From assembly GCA_023079485.1 (NCBI GenBank), contig CM041083.1:58367847-58431846 (forward strand): a stretch of 64,000 nucleotides of DNA. Reading direction: 5' to 3'. Under the pieces are notes generated by a model that saw only the letters and a program-made list of their open reading frames with translations, was not told the DNA's origin and did no database searches. Origin of the DNA: Archilochus colubris. Lineage: Eukaryota; Chordata; Aves; Apodiformes; Trochilidae. Shown here in pieces: positions 1 to 12,700 of this stretch (within the stretch, counting starts at the first letter, position 1; each line of letters starts with the position of its first letter). The translations under genes were made by a program, and so were the position numbers.

Positions 1-3000
1 CCCACATCAGAAGAACTGCATGACCTAAAGATCCTGAACAGCTGCAACACTGGCTTTAGTTCAAAGCAAAGCTTCATACTCTTAGAGGTACTATGTTAAC
101 TCCAAGAATTTCTGCAGAAGTAGATTATTGTCTGAAAAGTGACAGAGAGGGAAAAAACCTGGATGGACATATGAACCACAAGTATGATGGGGATACACTT
201 TCTCTGGAATGCTGCATGCAAATCTGATGAGCCACGTTCAAAAGGAATGAATTAAAAATGGAATGAGTGGAGAAAAGGGTTACAAGGATCCTCAGGGAAC
301 AGAAGACCTGTCTTACAAGTAATAATTAGGAGAGTTCATTTTAGCAAACCAAAGGTTCATTTTAGCAGACCAAAGGGAGGAGACACGCTTGCTGCCTGTA
401 AGTGTACAGGGAGTAATCATCAGGGAAGGAAAAAAATATCTATTTAATATAAAAACCTACATTACTAAAAGATCAAATGAATATAAACTGGCCATGGATA
501 AGTGTTGCTAGAAATTAGATGAAAGTTATTGAGCATCAAAGTAGAAAAGACAGAATATTAGGGACAAAAACTTCAAGGAGGATTTTTAGGAACAAGGCTT
601 AATAATAGGTGGATACCAGGAAAAAATGGAGTGTAGAATGCATAGCACAGGCCATCTCTGTCAGTCTCTCAAGATGATACACAGCTACTTGTAGAATAAG
701 AGACTCTGCTAGTGGAAAACATTTACTGAGCTTTTGGATGTGCAAGCTGCATTCACACTTCCAGTTGATTCACATTGATTCACCTTAACTTTCCAAAACA
801 TTCCCACATAGATACAGCTTCAGATACTCATTTGGCATTCTTCTATGAGATTCTCAATTTCTTTTTGTCTTTTTATTCTCAATCTTATTTCTCTCTGCAA
901 ACTTCATTTCCACAACATCTCTGGGATGATGAGTGCGCATCTGTCACAGATGGGGAGTTGGAAGTGCACAAGATTAAGCAATTTGCCAAATGCCATAAAA
1001 GAAGTTAACAGTAGAGCCAGAGACAAGTTACAGGTTTCTCAGAGCTCCTTCTTGGTATCTTACAAAACCATTCCTCCCCTGCCACAGAAACACAGACAGT
1101 ATATGCAATGGAAATATCAATGAATTTGATCTATTTCTGAGCTTTCAGACATAACACATGCCTGAGGCTTCTGAAAAAGGCAAGAGGAAAACAACTCTGC
1201 ATACACAGTTAACTCTAAAATGCTTTAAATAGGAGGTTTCCTCCTCACCCAATGTCAGCTTATGATTCAATTACTCTTATCATTATATGCACAGCTACAA
1301 ATGTAATTAGTCATAAAATTATCCAGACCCTCCAATTATTCCAGCTGCTGTATTCGGCTCCCTGATTCTTGCAACGATGAATTCTTTAGCCTGATTACAG
1401 TGGCTAAAAAAATATTTCTTTTTATCTATTTGGAAGTTGCCTGCCATTAGCTTAGACCTTGTTTATATCTGCTGCAAAGCTATAATTGTAACTTTACTAT
1501 TTTTATTAGGACTATTGTCTAGATAACACTTAAACCTGCTAGGCCCTTATTTTATTTAATAGTAAATGTCACAGAAGACACCTATTCAGGCATCTAGGAA
1601 TATTTAATCAAAACCAGAAAACATGTCATTATGAAGACACAAAGAGAAATACAATTTGTGCTATGTGTGTTCATGAAAGGCTCCATATGAGGTCTTACAG
1701 ACTCACTGCAATTTCTGATCCTGTGCTAAACACATATTTATAAGTCAAGAAACTAGGAAAAAAAAGAGAAAGGAATGATGGATTTTATTTTTTTACTAGA
1801 CTGTGTAATTTCTACTGAATCTCTTCTAAATTGTCTTCTTTCCAAGCTGAGTTTAATTCTCTCCTACACAATCTCTTCTTGTCTGTAATTCCACTAGATT
1901 GTTAACCATCTTTGCTGCCTTTCTTAATATTACTACATCCTCAAATTGCAACAGGAAAACAGAGCATTACAGTGCTCTCTATAGGAGGGAATTCATTGTG
2001 CAAGGGAAGACCATTGTAATGCACATTTCACTTCGTGCTCAATGTTTCTCAGATGGATTAGCATAAGCATTCAGCACATCTTACTAATGGTGAATGGATT
2101 TTATTAGTTTTCTTTGCTGGCCTCCCTTAAGGGAAGCAAAGCAGTAATTGCATAATTTAAAGAAATGGAAACACCTTCTTGTTGGACAGACTTGCTATCT
2201 AAATCTAATGAAAACAAAGATTTCAGGGGTGCTCTGATGACACAACACTGTTTTGTGGGGCAAAAAAATTGGTATATGGAAAAATAAAAGTTGGCTTTTC
2301 CCAAGAAAGTGAGACAGGGAATTTTTTTTTCTCCAAGCAGTATCTCCACTTATGTAGAGTGTCCCTATCCTTCTCAGTTACATCAACAGCAGATTCCTGA
2401 AGATAACATTTAAAGAATAAAATATATTAACCAATTCCAGTAAGCAAAAGCCTCTCTTAGGTGCCACAAGAGTGCAAACAGACATTGAAATGAGTACTGA
2501 AAAAATTACGTGTCCACGTGCAAATCTTGCATCTTCAAGACTGTTTAAGTTTTCTTTTCTGATGCAAACTCTGGACTACCCCATATTGCTTTAACTCAGT
2601 AGTGCCTAAGTAGATCCTATTCAGACAGATGAGTTTCAAGAAAAGTTCAGCTTTAGGAAGCAACATTACTCTTTCAGTGGTTGATAACATCAGCCTCCTC
2701 AGAGACACTTCGCTTGTATACTTCTGGGGGTCTCTACCATTTTTTATGAATTGATTATAAAAATCAATGTCATTTAATTATCTGTGACCACCCAGTCTGA
2801 AACTATGAAACACATCTGAAAGAACTAAAATTATCACAAACTCCATCTGCACTGAGTTCCCAAATTTTGATCTTTTATCATGATGATACTAAGACGCAAA
2901 CCAGTGCCCAAATCAAAGCCCTAGGCTGCACGCAGAGCCCTCCATCATGGGAAGAGACCTGGAAAGAGCATTACATGTGACAGACAGTAATCATGCCACT

Positions 3001-4545
3001 TAATGCATTACTGAAAGATACCAGGACTATTTCTGTATTTTAGCATAGCTGGACAAGTCCAGCTTCCTCTTGTCTAATTCCCACCTTGTATGGATGCAGG
3101 CTCTTAAGCATGAAAGGAGAAAAATCTCCCCATAGATTGTACTGGTCTCTGATGCAGAACAGAGCATGCTGCTATCTGCAGCACAGACAGGCCAGGCACA
3201 GGCATGACAGGTCCCTTTTTACTACCATCTATCACGTGGCACCTCTGTAAAACCCACGAGGTTAAGGGCAGACAAGTCAGCTTGACACACACAAGCCTTG
3301 AGGTGAGCCCATACATTCAGCAGGGCACAGGAGGGGCTGAAGCTGCTGAGCTGCAAGTATCTTCATCTGAGCAATGTGAACAAACACTCAGTGTGCTTCA
3401 TCCTGCTCCCAGACCAGCAGGCCAATAGGTAGGACAGACCTACCCTAAAACACTATGGATGGAAATGTGTTGTAAGATCCTGGGCAGGACAGAATAGTCT
3501 TATCCCTTCGGGAATAAGACAAGCTGAATCCCCAACAGCCACACCACACCAAGCAGCTAATTCCTCACGTCTTAAAATAATTATTCCAACAGGATCTCCT
3601 GATCTTCATAGTTACTCTTCATGTTCTGTCCTGAAGACAAACACTGCTTAAGAACCTAGCCACCCATTTGGTAGCTGGTAGGATCCAAGCATGGAAAACA
3701 GACATACTTAAAACCCTTATTCAGGCTTCCTTGGAACAAGAGATTAGCAAGAGACTGAAAAAAACCACTCAGTGCCAACCCTTGCTTGGGCTGGTGAGAG
3801 GACTGCGGAGAGCAGTAGGAGCTGAGGTAGCACAAGGAAGCTGAACAGGAGGCTGCAGTGGAATGAGAACTTAGGAAAGCTCTAGGAATCAGCAAGGCCA
3901 CCAGCCAGCACCCAGCCAGAGGGTGCCAATAAGAAGCACAGTCACAGTTCCAACTGTGATAACTTCATAGACAGGAGAGCTTGGTTTTGGAAGTGTGGAT
4001 TGAATTGGCTCATGTCAGTGATTCATTTCTGTTTCTAGTTCATAACTCAGGGCTAGATTCAGCAGCAGCATTAGAAAAAACACCTTACCAATCCACTGGG
4101 GTTTTGGTATGTTGTTTTTTCTTTATTGTTGTTGGTTTTTAAATGCATGATGCTACATGCCTACAAATATCAGGTATTTAACAGAGGGATCAATGGATTT
4201 AACTGCCCTTTCAGAACTGCACCCAGAAAAGGAGACAGAGGCTTGGCACCCTCATTCAGTACAACAGCTATACAGAACTAAATGCTTTGGCACAAGGCAA
4301 GAAGTCAAGAGAAACCACTGCTCCTCTGCCTCCCTGTAAATTAACCACATTTCTAGGAGATTGGGCCACTGGCCGAAAGTAACCACTGAATGGGACAGAA
4401 AACTCTTCTATCACAACCTCCCCATAAAGCAATAACACAGAGGGACTGTATAGGAGAGTAACAGAAAGGGACAACAGCTTCACAAGCTTCTTGTGAAGAC
4501 AATCTCAAATGGAAAACTGTCAGCCCTTGCATCATACCGCATTTC
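1..4545. other. TBXAS1 intron 2 sequence, no gene seen
   Basis: Non-coding, AT-rich sequence lying 3' of TBXAS1 exon 2 on the gene's strand. It contains a 21-bp tandem duplication near its start (listed separately). A minus-strand AATAAA at 4122-4127 lies about 420 nt beyond the stop of the orphan open frame at 4546-5187. The stretch around 1240-1560 is rich in TAATTA-like homeodomain core motifs and could be conserved non-coding DNA, but that is only an impression. The short open frames have no recognisable protein content. Confidence 0.6.
334..375. repeat. 21-bp tandem duplication, two copies
   Basis: Two adjacent 21-bp copies beginning GTTCATTTTAGCA, at 334-354 and 355-375, differ at one position (AAACC versus AGACC). 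This is a simple local duplication with no visible coding role. Confidence 0.85.
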
Positions 4546-5187
4546 TTATGTATAAAGTACATGTACATCTACAGAGCTGAGGGTTTGCACATTCTTGGCT
4601 CCAGGAGGATCACGTATTCTAAACAGTAGTTCCAAAACAGGGTTTTTCTCGTGAGGGTCCTTAAAGAAAAAGGAACTTTGTTCTGATAAACAGTAAGAAA
4701 TCAAATGATGGGTCATTTGAAGGGCAATTTCTGCCCGGAAGTAAAAATCAAAATAATATGGTTCACTGTTTAGAAGAGCTGATAAAGGTTTAACCTCTTG
4801 GACATCAGTGTTTGTTCCACAAGAAAAGGGCTGGAGGAATGACCACTGAAGAATGTGGCATCCACTTATGCCAAGAGAAGTAAAAGGGCATCCCACCATA
4901 TCATTCAAATCAGTATGGAGCACCCTATGAAAGCCTTGGAGAACCTCCTGCTGGTGCAGGATCTGGCAGGAGCCAGCTCTCTGCTTCACGATCTTTGAAC
5001 CCAGCGTGCACACACCAGGCATCACCAGAAGGCACATGGACTCCTGATCCACTGCCAGTTCCCCAAGGGCTCTCTCATAGACAGGACAGTTTAGGGGTTG
5101 CTTAACATGAGGGATTAAACTGAGGTTTTTTGACAGATTTTTCAGTTCAACACCTTTTTAATTCAAGATCAAAATTGCACAGTTGAT
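4546..5187 (-). pseudogene. orphan exon-like open frame, unidentified
   Basis: On the minus strand a frame stays open from about 5154 down to a TAA at 4546-4548, roughly 200 codons. That is long for this AT-rich region. The translation has mixed, protein-like composition without low complexity, for example NCPVYERALGELAVDQE, GCHILQWSFLQPFSCG, EPYYFDFYFRAEIALQ and the C-terminus SVDVHVLYT. A good splice acceptor with a pyrimidine-rich stretch (CCTTATTTTTACTTCCAG) would begin an exon at 5187. From that acceptor the entering frame reads QLCNFDLELK and then shifts at a run of five A (about 5155-5159). One base less would join it to the long frame, so the piece is either a pseudo-exon, a homopolymer sequencing error, or uses another acceptor (an AG lies at about 5122-5123). 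I recognise no family; it is not cytochrome P450. A minus-strand AATAAA lies at 4122-4127. It could be a relic or a nested terminal exon, and a chance frame is not excluded. Confidence 0.33.
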
Positions 5188-8100
5188 CTGGAAGTAAAAA
5201 TAAGGATCCAGATGAAGAGTGTAAATATCTATTCCTCTGACTCTCCTGCTAAAATTTCAAGCTAAAAATGTTACATGCACACCCCCCCTACTTATATGTA
5301 AAAGTATCTATTTATTCTTAACAACCTCAAGTTATTTATACGACAATGCAGGATGCACTAGAGAATCAGGTCCTTCAATAGACAGGCAAACATCTCAGCT
5401 CCTGTGGAGTAGGTCATTTCTAGAGAATGATAGATGAAATGTAATTAAAAACAGCTTTGAACACTATCTTTAGATCCTCTCTCCCCCAAATCCTCAACAC
5501 AGTAGCTGGACATTTAGTTTTGTCACATGCCAAAATCTTTGTGCCTAAAGAAAGCCACAGAAGGAGGAATTTTCACGGCTTTCTTTTACAGCAGTCAGTT
5601 GTCAGAGGAGGTGGAAGGAAACAAACCACATAGAAAACAATTGCCAATTTGTGGTCTTGACCATTTAAAAAATGAATCCCAAAATAGCCTGCTAAATTGT
5701 TTCACCCGGAGAAAAATTACCCGTGAATACATATGCATGCACACAAAAACAGCATCACTTGACGCAGTGCTGATGGTAACTGCAGTCAAGGAAGAAGCGT
5801 TACTGCATTCCACATTGTGAAAAGACCACAATGCAGTAATTACTCTGAGAGGTTTTCTCAAAGCACAATTATTAAGCTAACACTATCCCATTATTGCTTG
5901 TTGCTATGGAGATAATATAATCAATATATTTTCTGGATTGATTTTTTTAAATACTACTAGCACATTGCACAATATAGCAAGACTTAGCTCAATGCATTAA
6001 CTGATTTTAGTTTATGATTGGCAAAGTCTTGAGGCAATAGATTGCAATCCATCTCACGCCTATTATTCTATCAAGACACTTCGTGTCAAAATCTCTGCTG
6101 CAAAAGCAAGTTTTCCTTGTTGAAAATGAGAAAAAGGATAACAAATTTCTCTGAAGCAAGGCAATCTTTTAAGCTAGAATTTAACACTCATTGCTAATTT
6201 TCCTTAGCCAAACAAAATTCACCAGACTGTCTGCAGAAGCAGTAGAAAGGGAAGTTGTATTTGAAATCCCCACTTAAGATGCTCATTTAGTCTAGTGAAG
6301 CTGCTGGGAGGTATCATCTTCCTCCACATAATATAAACTTTTCCTTCAGCAACAGGAGTCTCCAAGAAGGCAGCAGGGATCATAGCACTGTGACAGAGCT
6401 CTCTGGGTGTAAATGAGGTTCATGGTTTTGCCACCAGCCCCCTTCCTGCACCAGCTTGGAGCCATCACTCGCTACCTGCTCCCGCACCCAGCGCAGGACA
6501 GCGGGCACTCAGCCATTGGTCTCAGTGGGTGGTGAAGCAAAACTCTCACAGCTACAGCCCTTGGTTTCCTTGCCTGTAAAACTGCAAGATTGTTCTCTTC
6601 CTTCCAGGTCTTTCTCTGCAGATGATAAGCTTTTAGCAAATTGACGGGCTGCTCCTGTGTTACAACAGTGGAAAGCCTGCACAAACTTGAGCCTCAGATT
6701 TTTGCAAGCCAGTAGCGTATTACGAGGCTTCAGTTCTGGCACTGTTGTTTTCAGCCTGTTAGCTCTGCTAGGAAGAGATGGGCTCATCATTGTGCAAGGT
6801 CTCAAAGCCTTTTTATTTCCCATAATTGTCCATAGAAGGATTTTAACAGGCTTTCTTCTCCCAAGTGGCCATACGGTGGTAAATTGCCTTCACCTTAGTC
6901 TCAGAGGTGACCGTATTTTGCAGCATGGCTTAAGTTCATGTAAAAATTTTCTAAGTGCTGCATGCTGGACTTTGCATAACTAGATGCAAGGAGTAATAGC
7001 AGCTTTTGACAGTAACAATGCTTGTTAATTCCAGTGTGAATCATAAGTTAAGCTTAAAAGAATAATGGTTAAGCTTTTCTGTACCACACTGTGGCTTTAG
7101 CTGCCCTAGGTTAGACACCAATATACACATATAGGTACATTGGCCATAGTGTACAGTTGCTCGTGTAAAATGTGAAATTAGCAATCATAGTAATCACAGT
7201 AATTCCACCTTCTCCCTTCCCGAAAGGCACCAGATTGGGTGGTCTTGTCTTTCTACATGAATTGGGCTGAGGCCCAGTATTGTAAATTTTGGGGCCGGCT
7301 GGAATGGATCCATCAGGAATGATCATTGGCAGATTAAATATGTTCCCTGTTCAGCACATCTGGCCCTTCTGGCCCAGGGGATAAGTAACAGAGTTAGGAA
7401 TTCGGATTCACAACCCACCCCCTGTAAGACTGCTGCACTGCCACTAACCCAAGGTGAGCTAAGGCTGCTTTATAAACCATCTCTGCCCTCCTTGCTCTGC
7501 ATGGCATGGACCATGCTCTTCTATCACTCTTCTCAATGATGCCACTTTTATCAAAATGGCTCTAAATTACTATGAGGGCACGTGTTTAAGGGTATAAGGG
7601 CTACAGTGTTTAAGATAAGCACAGGTGTATGGTCACTGTCCTTCCCACCTTGTTTACTTTTATGTTCTTTTTTATAAAAAATTTTTCTGCTGGACAGGGC
7701 TCAGGGTTCAAACAGCCTAATGTCATGTGTGAACCCTCAAGGACACTATCTGCTCATTCATCAGCACAGTAAACCATTGCTTAATACACATCACTGTTTC
7801 AAATGTGAAGGATAACTTCATTTGGCTGAAAACACTGACTGCATGCTGGTCATCACAATGCCTTATCAAGCAACAGCCCAGAAATTCTCTAAAACAAACA
7901 CTCATTTAACCCACAGTCATTCAGGGGATATCCATTTTGGTAACAAGAATGATACAACTATATTCCTAAGCAGTAGGTCTCAGTAACACCCAGACAGCAC
8001 CTCCACTAAGCTGGCTGCAGGGCTGATTTTAGCACACTCATTCATGCTGAGTAGAGCCTAGAGGGAAGACCCTCATCATTTCAATGCTACCACCTAGCAA

Positions 8101-9014
8101 AGCAAAGTAACCAGTGTCCTGCTGCAAAGGACACTGCAGAGTGAGATATCCATTCTGCTCTTAATTTTAGGCAGCCTTGTCATTTGAATGTATCTGTTGG
8201 TACACTGTCATCTTTCTTATTGGGCAAAATATTTCTTTCTCTCCAGACTTCTATGGTCAGAGGTTTATCTCTTTCTTGTGGTTGTACATCCATCCATCAT
8301 GGTCTGTATCATTTTTTCTCCTATTTATAATTCAGGTGGGTCAGGTCACTATAACCAGTCTCTCTCCCCTTTCTTCCTTCATCAGGGATCTGTTGGGTAT
8401 AGCTGTCTGTGTAGGTTCATATCTAGGCCTTATCACTTGACTGTCTCCTGAACCATTTGGGGCTTTTCTGCACAACATCCTGCTCTATGGATGAGGAGCT
8501 GAGGCACAGACTGAGTGACATCCTTGCTACTAACTAAAAATCACATTTTGCCTGGTGACATTCTGTAATTGCTGTGTATCTTCTTCTAGCCAAATATTAC
8601 AAATTAATTACTCTTTAAAAGAATCAAGTAATAAAAAATAAATAAATCATCACCCTGCAACAGAGGGATTGAACTCTGCCATTGGATGTTGAGATAACAG
8701 GCAGCAAAGAGTCATGCAGTGGTGAGAGACATGGTATTGAGACAGAATCCTGTCCCTGCACAGCAGGGGCTTCTCTTGGATCTCAGCTTTGCCAACCCAA
8801 CTCTCTCTGCCCAGCAGGTTGACCCAAGTTGCTATAGGAAGATTCTGGGGTCTTGCAGCCTCACCTTCCTGACTTAGCCTCACAACAGAGCCCCAGAGGA
8901 CAGAGAGAAAGGACAACTCTCACAGCATGGACCAAAAGGCTCTTAAAAACCTGTCACCTGAAGCACTTTGTCCATGATTATGCAGAGAGGGGGGTTTGAG
9001 AGAGGAGGTTGGGG
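5188..9014. other. TBXAS1 intron 2 sequence, no gene seen
   Basis: Non-coding sequence with no recognisable exon or young transposon. The part at 5750-6060 contains an X-box-like motif (GTTGCTATGGAGAT, 5900-5913) among AT-rich homeodomain-like cores, so it could hold a regulatory element. The short open frames at 6456-6983 and 8177-8451 are unremarkable in composition and have no coherent splice sites. Confidence 0.55.
5900..5913 (+). promoter_or_regulatory. X-box-like (RFX) motif
   Basis: GTTGCTATGGAGAT resembles the RFX-factor X-box consensus (GTTNCYATGGNRAC), differing near the 3' end. It stands alone inside an intron, so function is not shown. A single motif of this length can occur by chance. 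Confidence 0.2.
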
Positions 9015-9302
9015 GGGAAGCCGGCGCGGCGCGGAGCTCCCTTTGCCGGCTCGGCAGCAGCGCTGAGCTCCGGGAGACGGGAGCTGTTCAAATGTTTTGA
9101 CAGAACATGCCGATTGCTCGGGAATGTTTTTATTCCAGTCGATGTGCCAATCCTGCATAGCTTTCCAGTGGAAAGCAGGCAGACAGTCTGGGGCTGCTGA
9201 AATAAAACGACTTCAACCAGAAAGGAGAGAAAGTTGCATTTTCAGGCTATATTTACTTGATTTGCGATTGTGTTTGGTTTTAACCAGTTTGTTGGATCGA
9301 TT
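9015..9302. promoter_or_regulatory. small CpG island inside TBXAS1 intron 2
   Basis: By my count about 16 CpG dinucleotides fall between 9020 and 9301. Ten are packed into 9020-9083 (CCGGCGCGGCGCGG and following), in a region where CpG is otherwise very rare. The flanks hold a G-run and ordinary AT-rich sequence. Such islands usually mark unmethylated promoters or enhancers. On the plus strand strong splice-donor-like sequences follow at 9410 (G/GTATGT) and 9414 (GTAAGT), as expected for a promoter with a first exon read antisense to TBXAS1. No convincing coding frame starts here. An alternative TBXAS1 promoter, a non-coding RNA promoter or a GC-rich relic are all possible. Confidence 0.45.
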
Positions 9303-9719
9303 TCAATTTTACCTAGAAACTCCCCTTGCTAGCAGGGTCTAAGGCCAAAAGAGACCAAAGCACTGTAGAAAATTAAGCTCAACCAAAAGACTACAGGAAC
9401 TTCCTACGGGTATGTAAGTAAACTGGACGCAGAGATTCATAGGGAAACCCAAAATGACTTTGCACTAAATTAATGATGTTCTAACTAGAGCTGCTTAGTC
9501 TCATTCTGCAAGAACCCAAATACCTCCATTTCTCCATTTGTGGTTGTCTTTCAAAGGCTTTCTTTTTCCTTTTTGCCTTTGGGAGTTATTTATAGGGCTA
9601 TTATAATTTGAGGTCTGGTCTTCTTGCAGCAGGTCCTCCATCCAGGAAATGAAATAGCATTAGAAAATGAAATCTCACATTTATGAGGTCTTTGAGATGG
9701 TTCCCTGGGGCTTTGGGTT

Positions 9720-9740
9720 GGGGGGGGGGGAAAAAAAAAA
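9720..9740. repeat. G-run joined to A-run (about G11 A10)
   Basis: An uninterrupted homopurine stretch of G followed by A. It is simple low-complexity sequence and prone to length error. Confidence 0.8.
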
Positions 9741-12700
9741 GGAGTGAAAAATATAAACACAAACATAACTACAAGATACTCGTGTGGTGCCTGTCATGAA
9801 TTATATGAGACTTTTTTGTAAAACAGAGACCAGTGATACAAGGTCAACAACTGTAGCTTTATTTCCCACAAGCTCTCCCATTTTGCCCTTGTGTGTGATC
9901 AAGCACCTTTTCCACCCTACCCTGGCTGCAAGGTGCTCCTGTCTGAGAACGTCCTCGGATGTGAACATTATGGAATGCCACCCCCTTCCCCTGGCTGCCA
10001 TGTCACACACTTTTCACAACACATTGTATGTTGCTGTGTATTAATGGATGAAGGGAGGTTTGTTCACCCCTTTGCAAAAATCATGTATCAAGCACCAGTT
10101 TCTCATTCATACTTTATGCTTCTTTCTTAGACTACTCTCTAGAGCCACAAGGTGCCTTGCCACCTGCTGCTTCCTCTCAACATACAGACAGAAAAGCAAG
10201 TAGAGGCAAATCAGTGAAGAATTTGGGGATCCCCATCTGCTTTTCCTGTGTGTCTAAATGGACACTTTCCTCCAAAGCCTCCTCTTGCCATGCATCTTTT
10301 TCCCTTTACTTAAGTGGAACGTAATCACCGTGTTTGAAGTCCCACTCTCAGAGAACACTTAAATTAACCATCACATGGGACTTCTAACAGCTTCTGCAGC
10401 CCAGCTTTCACTAATCCTACTTAAATTACCTCTGGCATCATGGTACCTATTAAAAGTTAGCAGCTCTGTGTACTCCCAGAACTGAGGGAAGCCAAACAAT
10501 GCACAAAAACTGCAGAAATTCATGAAAAAGAATAATTTGCAACTATTTTCTTCTGAAATTATTTATTTGATAGCATTTTTAGCATATACCTACATTTTAA
10601 TTTCTTTTTCCCTTCTTTATAATTTTCACTTTTCTTGTCTCAGGTTAAAATAAAAACCACCAATATTCAGCAAGGGGTTTTTTTCTACCTGAATATTTAA
10701 AATTTCCTCAGTGCAGCTGCTCAAAAAACATTTAACTTTTCCCTATGCCTTGTTAGAAGACACCTAAAATTAACAAAATTTTTAAAAATTACAAAATGGA
10801 ACAGCAAAGAAAAAAATTGAAGTTAAAAAGTACAAGGACAACACAAGACTATTATCTGTTTCACTTCACTGCTTAGTGAAAAAAAAAAGAAAAAGATCAT
10901 TTTGAATACACATTTTTAAAGCACACAGGTTTGTTTAGTCTTCCTATTAAGGAAAAAATATTCAAAGAATTGAAGGAGAAAAAAAACTATATCAGTTCTC
11001 AAACACACCTGATTAGAATACAACTTTTGTTGATTCTAGTTTCACCTTGTCATCCATACTTGAACAAGCACTGAGGCCTCTGAGGACATGGAAAATTAGA
11101 TTAACTTTTGAACTTTATAGGTCTTAGACAAGATTGGTCCTTTCTTAAAGTTCTCTGTCTTTTAGGTAACTTGCATTTCTGGATCAAGTTGCATAAATAC
11201 TTATCCAAAGAGCACTCTAGAAAATAACATTTCATTATTTTCTGACAAATTACCAGCATCCCAAACAGGCAATGGCTGCTTTACATCTCTCCCATGTCTG
11301 CAGGTACTGAAGCCCTCACAGCACTGCCCCAGTGCCCACCCTGCAAACACACCCTGCCCTTCCAGCACAGGATCCTTTTGACCACAGGCCATGACTAAAA
11401 CCCCAATTTCACACTCAGTCCCTCTTGGGGAAAGTTATATTTCATCCCTACATCCTGCCTGGGAAGGGAAGGAAGAGGGGAAAACCCAGTGAGTCATAAG
11501 TCTTACATCCAGATAAAGTTACCAGGAGGTGATGCCACCCAAGGTGCACCATAGGCAGCCAGAAGAGAGCACACAATGAGTGCCAAGGATTTAATGGCAC
11601 ACACTTGAACAGGCATTTCTCCAAAGCTTCCTGTTAGTCACTTCAGGATAAAGCCTTGCAGAACCCAAGCCCAGCTACCTGCAGTGCAGACCCACAGCAG
11701 CTCTACCTTCCTACTCTCAGAAAGGGAGGAGAAAACATCTTGCTCACCACCCTATCAGGATGATTTGCTGTGCAGAGGGCCAGCTTCTTATTAGAAGGGA
11801 CGTGCCATGCTGTAAACATTTCTAGTGGAGCCTGGGTTAGCAGCACTTGTAAGAAAGCCCTAATGAAAATAAATTGTTATGTATTTACCCATATGCTGAG
11901 GAGCATATGGCTAATGCATTTAGACACTGCTAATGAAGTTAAGACTCAGCTAAATTTGTTGGCTCATGGATAACAACTGTTCTCAGCAACCATTCTGAGC
12001 CTGCTATAATTTTAGCATTGCAACTGATACCTGGCTATTATCACATGTACTGATCTTGCTGACACAGAACTTGTTTTCTAAATATTGGTTTCTCCACATT
12101 GCAATGTGATGGTCAGCAGCATACGATGCCACTAAACTCAAGATTTACAGGTATTGTGAGCAAGTTACAACTTCATTTAGAACAACAGACACTACTCTTA
12201 TTCCTTGTAGCCTTGAGTCTATTATTTTCTTTCTTAAGTTCAAGGACTTGAAGATTTTATTTAGTCCAGTCTCAACCTCTCCAGGCCAGTACCACATTGA
12301 TGCAACTGAAGCCATAACAGAAGACAGTCACACTAAGCACCTAAGAAATATTCCTGCTTTTTAAAGTCCATTTGTAGAAGACCATTAAGTTTACTACAAC
12401 AGCTACAGAAGTCCTCCTATTCAGACATAACATTATTGTGCTTCTCTTCCAAGTGAAGATCCCTGCTTCTTGTGGGAACTCTATTTCTTGAGCATAATTA
12501 CAGGGATCCTGGAGTCCAAGCTAAAATCCAGTTAAAGTGATTACACTAGGTCTTTCTATATGCTGCTACCATTGCAGCTGTACATTATTTCCAGTCTCTT
12601 AATCCAGCTACTGCATAGCATAGCTGGTTTGTGTTTACTGTTTCTACACGTCATGACAGAGCTGGCTTTACTTTAGCTGTACGTGCTGCCTAAAGAGCAG

